Shown here piece after piece: positions 39,773 through 42,484 of a stretch of 42,484 nucleotides of DNA. The stretch is taken from assembly GCA_964586425.1 (NCBI GenBank), contig CAZPHI010000016.1:1-42484 (forward strand). The letters are read 5' to 3'. The position numbers were made by a program, and so were the translations under genes. Under the pieces are notes generated by a model. The model searched no databases, was not told the DNA's origin, and was given only the letters and a program-made list of their open reading frames with translations. Position 1 is the stretch's first letter. Each line of letters begins with the position of its first letter. The DNA is from CAZPHI01 sp964586425 (lineage in GTDB: Bacteria > Bacillota > Clostridia > Lachnospirales > Lachnospiraceae).

Positions 39773-42457
39773 TTACATGGCTTTATATATTTCCTTTAGC
39801 ACTGTAACATTCTTCTTAGTTCCTGAATACACTTCCAGTCTAGCTTCGAATAATGCCTTCTTACCTAATTCATTTCTCGTATATATTAGTTCTCTGTTTT
39901 TATTCCTACTAAACCAAGAAAGATTATTATTCTGAAAATAATTAAAGAACATCTCTGCTTCTTCCTTGTGCTTATCAAATAATCCTGGAACTGCTATATA
40001 CTTTCTTTTAAGAATATCTGCACCTTTAATTACATATCTTGTATCATTAACTTCCATTACACATTCTTTTATAGCCTCTGCAAAGTTCCTGTTAATCTTG
40101 TTATTAGATTCATTAAGTCCAACATATGCTTTACCTGTTTCCCTTGAATAATCAGCAATCAATTCAACATCTTCACTTATCATCTTAAGATTCTTCATAG
40201 TGTCCATTATTGCATTACCAACAAACTTCATACTCTGAAAATTCTTTGTATACATACGTCTCATCTTCATTTTTTTCCAAAGGCTTGCTTTATCCAATAT
40301 CTCCGCATTACTATTCTGTCTGTCATCAGCGACATTAACTACATACACAACCTTAGAAGTATCAACAACGCTTGTAAGATTCATCCACTTTTGATACAGT
40401 TTTTCGCGTTCTGAAGCAACTTCAATGCTGTGTCTGTTAATTGTCTCAACCTGCTGCTGCGTATACATTCTCTTATCTATTCCAATTCGCTCTATTCCAC
40501 TTGTAATTGCACTTCCATCTTCATTAATCCCAAGTATTGAATCGAATCTATTCCTAAGCTTATCATAGTCATCATATGGAATATAGCCATCCATTCCTTC
40601 TGATTTTAGCACTAGCAAATGCCACAAATTAGCAGTTTTATTCTGGTATAGCTTATTAATTCTAAAGCCCCTGCCTCTCATCTGGTTCGTTTGAACATAA
40701 GTTGCCACAGTACTTGCAATTATAACACTATTAACACATGGAGCATCCCATCCCTCTCCAAGATACGCAACTGTTCCTATTAATACTTTAATCTTTCCCT
40801 CTGTGAATATTCTTGTTACCTCACGAAGCATATCTTTTCTGTTATGATCATCTATTGCAATCTGCACATATTCCGTATGTTTTAGCTCTGTATATGTATG
40901 AAAGAATTCTTCCGAATCTACCACACTCTGTGGAAGAATGGCAAATGTTGCACAAATCATTCCAAGCATTGTATCTGATTCATTAGAATTGTCTTGATGC
41001 TGCGCCTCGTTATAAGACTTATTTTTTACTTCTTCATCGCCCTTATATTCCATATATTCTTCAATATTCTTCAGATGCTCTCTACGCCTAAGGCTCTCAA
41101 ATATTGAAACGCATCCTGGCTCTCCAACAACTTCTGAAGTTTCTATCTTATCTAGACATTCCCTGCGAACCCTATCCGTCAGAATCAGGCATCGCATACT
41201 ATCTCCCAAGCTTGCCATCTCAGCATCAACAATATTCTCTACACCAACAAATCTTGAATTTGACTTTCTAAGAATATCACTAATCTGATCTTCCATTCTC
41301 GTCTTAACAAGTCTTCCATCTCTATATAACAGCTTATGTGTCAATTCATTCTTCAAATCCTCAATGAATGTTTCATCATAACTTGCAGCATCTTTGTTAA
41401 TAATCCCCTCCATCAAAACAAAGAATTTACTTTCAGCAAACCTAAAGGTATTAGATTCCTCAATCGTTGCAATATCTTCCACTTTGGATAGATTCTGATT
41501 TAATTCACTATTCTGTATTAGTTCTCGAATTGATGGTGCCAATACATCAAACGCTTCATCTGCAGCTTTTCTATTCTCTTCATAATCATATCTTAACTGG
41601 TATGCATAGATTTGAAGATATTCAATCAAAGCATTAACATATTCAGGATTCTTTGAAAATGTTTCAAAACATAACTCAGGCTGTTTTAATCCAATATGTT
41701 TCATTATCTGCCTATATAAATCTTCGCGCTTTAATATCTGATTAATTCTAGCCTTCCTGTCACTCGTAATGTCCGCTATACGTGCATTATCATCATCATC
41801 TGGCAAACACATATATATATAATCCTGATACGGACAAATGCATCGTTTCTGGACCATCTCTGGAGCATATATCTCCATATCAATCTCTCCGCATAAATCA
41901 ATATATCTTTGCCATTCCTGATTAGTTGAGTCATATGGTGGAGTTGCAGTTAATGCAATAAGCTTAATCTCTCCAAGACTAGCAATCAAAGTTTCTAAGG
42001 CCTTCCACCATTCACGTTGAAGATGATGTGCCTCGTCCAAACAAATCGTTGTAATATTATTAGCTTTTAATAATTCTGCCAGCTGTTCCATTGTTTCCTT
42101 AGATAGATGTTGATACAATGCCTGATATGTAACACAGGTTATTATCTCTGGTCTTTCCAGGTCATTAGAGATTTTTCCCATCCATTCTTCCTGTGCTTCC
42201 TTCGATTCTTGTACAAATCCTTCCAAGAATCGTTCTGCCCATTGTTCACGAATACTAATTGATGGTGCAAAAACAAGTGCTTTTTGACCTAATCTTCTAA
42301 TCATCTCAAGCCCCAATATAGTCTTTCCCGAACCAGGAGCTGCAACAATATGTAATTTGTTATCTTTCAATTTTTCGTCGGATGTATCTAAAACCCTCTG
42401 TTGATAATCTCTAAAAGAATATCTAAAGGATATATTTTTGTAGTAATTATTCTCCAT
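39773..42457 (-). CDS. SF2 DEAD/DEAH-box helicase (Res-subunit-like)
   Basis: 894 residues. Motif I APGSGKT (about 40-46), motif II DEAHH (141-145), motif III ALTATPP (168-174). The second RecA-like domain has VLIGTVAYLGEGWDAPCVNS (motif V region) and QMRGRGFRIN (motif VI). A large insert of some 300 residues (about 220-520), mostly helical, separates the two lobes, and a 230-residue C-terminal domain ends in ELIYTRNELGKKALFEARLE. It is an ATP-dependent DNA or RNA translocase similar to helicases of type III restriction and other defence systems, but no nuclease or methylase is visible. The gene before it lies beyond the window. It starts at the ATG at 42457; no strong ribosome site is seen. 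Confidence 0.85.
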   Translation of the reverse strand: MENNYYKNISFRYSFRDYQQRVLDTSDEKLKDNKLHIVAAPGSGKTILGLEMIRRLGQKALVFAPSISIREQWAERFLEGFVQESKEAQEEWMGKISNDLERPEIITCVTYQALYQHLSKETMEQLAELLKANNITTICLDEAHHLQREWWKALETLIASLGEIKLIALTATPPYDSTNQEWQRYIDLCGEIDMEIYAPEMVQKRCICPYQDYIYMCLPDDDDNARIADITSDRKARINQILKREDLYRQIMKHIGLKQPELCFETFSKNPEYVNALIEYLQIYAYQLRYDYEENRKAADEAFDVLAPSIRELIQNSELNQNLSKVEDIATIEESNTFRFAESKFFVLMEGIINKDAASYDETFIEDLKNELTHKLLYRDGRLVKTRMEDQISDILRKSNSRFVGVENIVDAEMASLGDSMRCLILTDRVRRECLDKIETSEVVGEPGCVSIFESLRRREHLKNIEEYMEYKGDEEVKNKSYNEAQHQDNSNESDTMLGMICATFAILPQSVVDSEEFFHTYTELKHTEYVQIAIDDHNRKDMLREVTRIFTEGKIKVLIGTVAYLGEGWDAPCVNSVIIASTVATYVQTNQMRGRGFRINKLYQNKTANLWHLLVLKSEGMDGYIPYDDYDKLRNRFDSILGINEDGSAITSGIERIGIDKRMYTQQQVETINRHSIEVASEREKLYQKWMNLTSVVDTSKVVYVVNVADDRQNSNAEILDKASLWKKMKMRRMYTKNFQSMKFVGNAIMDTMKNLKMISEDVELIADYSRETGKAYVGLNESNNKINRNFAEAIKECVMEVNDTRYVIKGADILKRKYIAVPGLFDKHKEEAEMFFNYFQNNNLSWFSRNKNRELIYTRNELGKKALFEARLEVYSGTKKNVTVLKEIYKAM

Positions 42458-42484
42458 TGTGCCACCTATCTAATTCTATATTAT

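Noticed and set aside
39773..42457. Assignment of the helicase to a named defence system
   Set aside because: No partner gene is visible in the window and motifs are common to many SF2 proteins.

Overview
The window looks like a stretch of chromosome from an anaerobic, spore-forming, low-GC Firmicute, most likely a Lachnospiraceae member (Lachnospira, Roseburia or Butyrivibrio type). The reasons are strong AGGAGG-type ribosome sites, dipicolinate synthase and GerA/SpoVAF-type spore genes, DUF6472 and DUF6033 proteins, a KDPG aldolase, and cellulose-binding-like modules on a surface protein. No rRNA, tRNA or CRISPR array was seen. The family assignment is inference; no marker gene fixes the genus.

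Region 1 (1-5.6 kb, minus strand) is accessory DNA. It holds a cut-off conjugation coupling-protein fragment, an orphan toxin tip with a probable immunity gene, a DUF4926 immunity-like gene, and a 1186-residue secreted protein. That protein carries CBM-like, calcium-repeat and VWA modules and ends in a DUF6883 domain. Its leader contains what I read as a cyclic-di-GMP-I (GEMM-I) riboswitch followed at once by an intrinsic terminator just before the ribosome site. A polymorphic-toxin-like surface protein therefore appears to be under second-messenger control.

Region 2 (5.6-19.8 kb, minus strand) has an orphan siderophore-type binding lipoprotein, an HxlR regulator with a palindromic operator, and a three-gene run (iron-sulfur flavoprotein, YaiI, isochorismatase). 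Next comes a complete Wadjet-type SMC defence operon in the order jetD-jetA-jetB-jetC. Upstream of it are a broken MATE transporter, an RNA 2'-phosphotransferase (kptA), a MazG-like pyrophosphohydrolase and a CarD-type regulator.

Region 3 (19.9-30.3 kb, minus strand) is metabolic and signalling. It includes an aldo/keto reductase interrupted by an amber codon, a membrane metallophosphoesterase, eda, an acetyltransferase, a lipoprotein esterase and a hybrid sensor kinase broken by deletions. A DUF6033 gene there has an excellent sigma-28 (flagellar) promoter. A thioredoxin-reductase-like protein, an EamA exporter and an unknown small protein follow.

Region 4 (30.4-39.0 kb, mostly plus strand) has an alanine/sodium symporter, then sporulation genes: dpaA-dpaB-asnB behind a sigma-K-like promoter, a DUF421 (YetF-like) membrane protein with an (ATT)8 microsatellite in its leader, and a GerA/SpoVAF-like protein. 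A frameshifted HD-GYP c-di-GMP phosphodiesterase gene lies between the last two on the minus strand.

Region 5 (39.0-42.5 kb) has a cold-shock gene with a terminator-like hairpin in its leader, a 23-codon four-cysteine micro-ORF with a perfect ribosome site, and a large SF2 helicase at the window edge.

Four genes are interrupted (MATE, aldo/keto reductase, sensor kinase, HD-GYP). Two of them have lost internal segments, which suggests real decay or recurrent short-repeat deletion; assembly error cannot be excluded from sequence alone.
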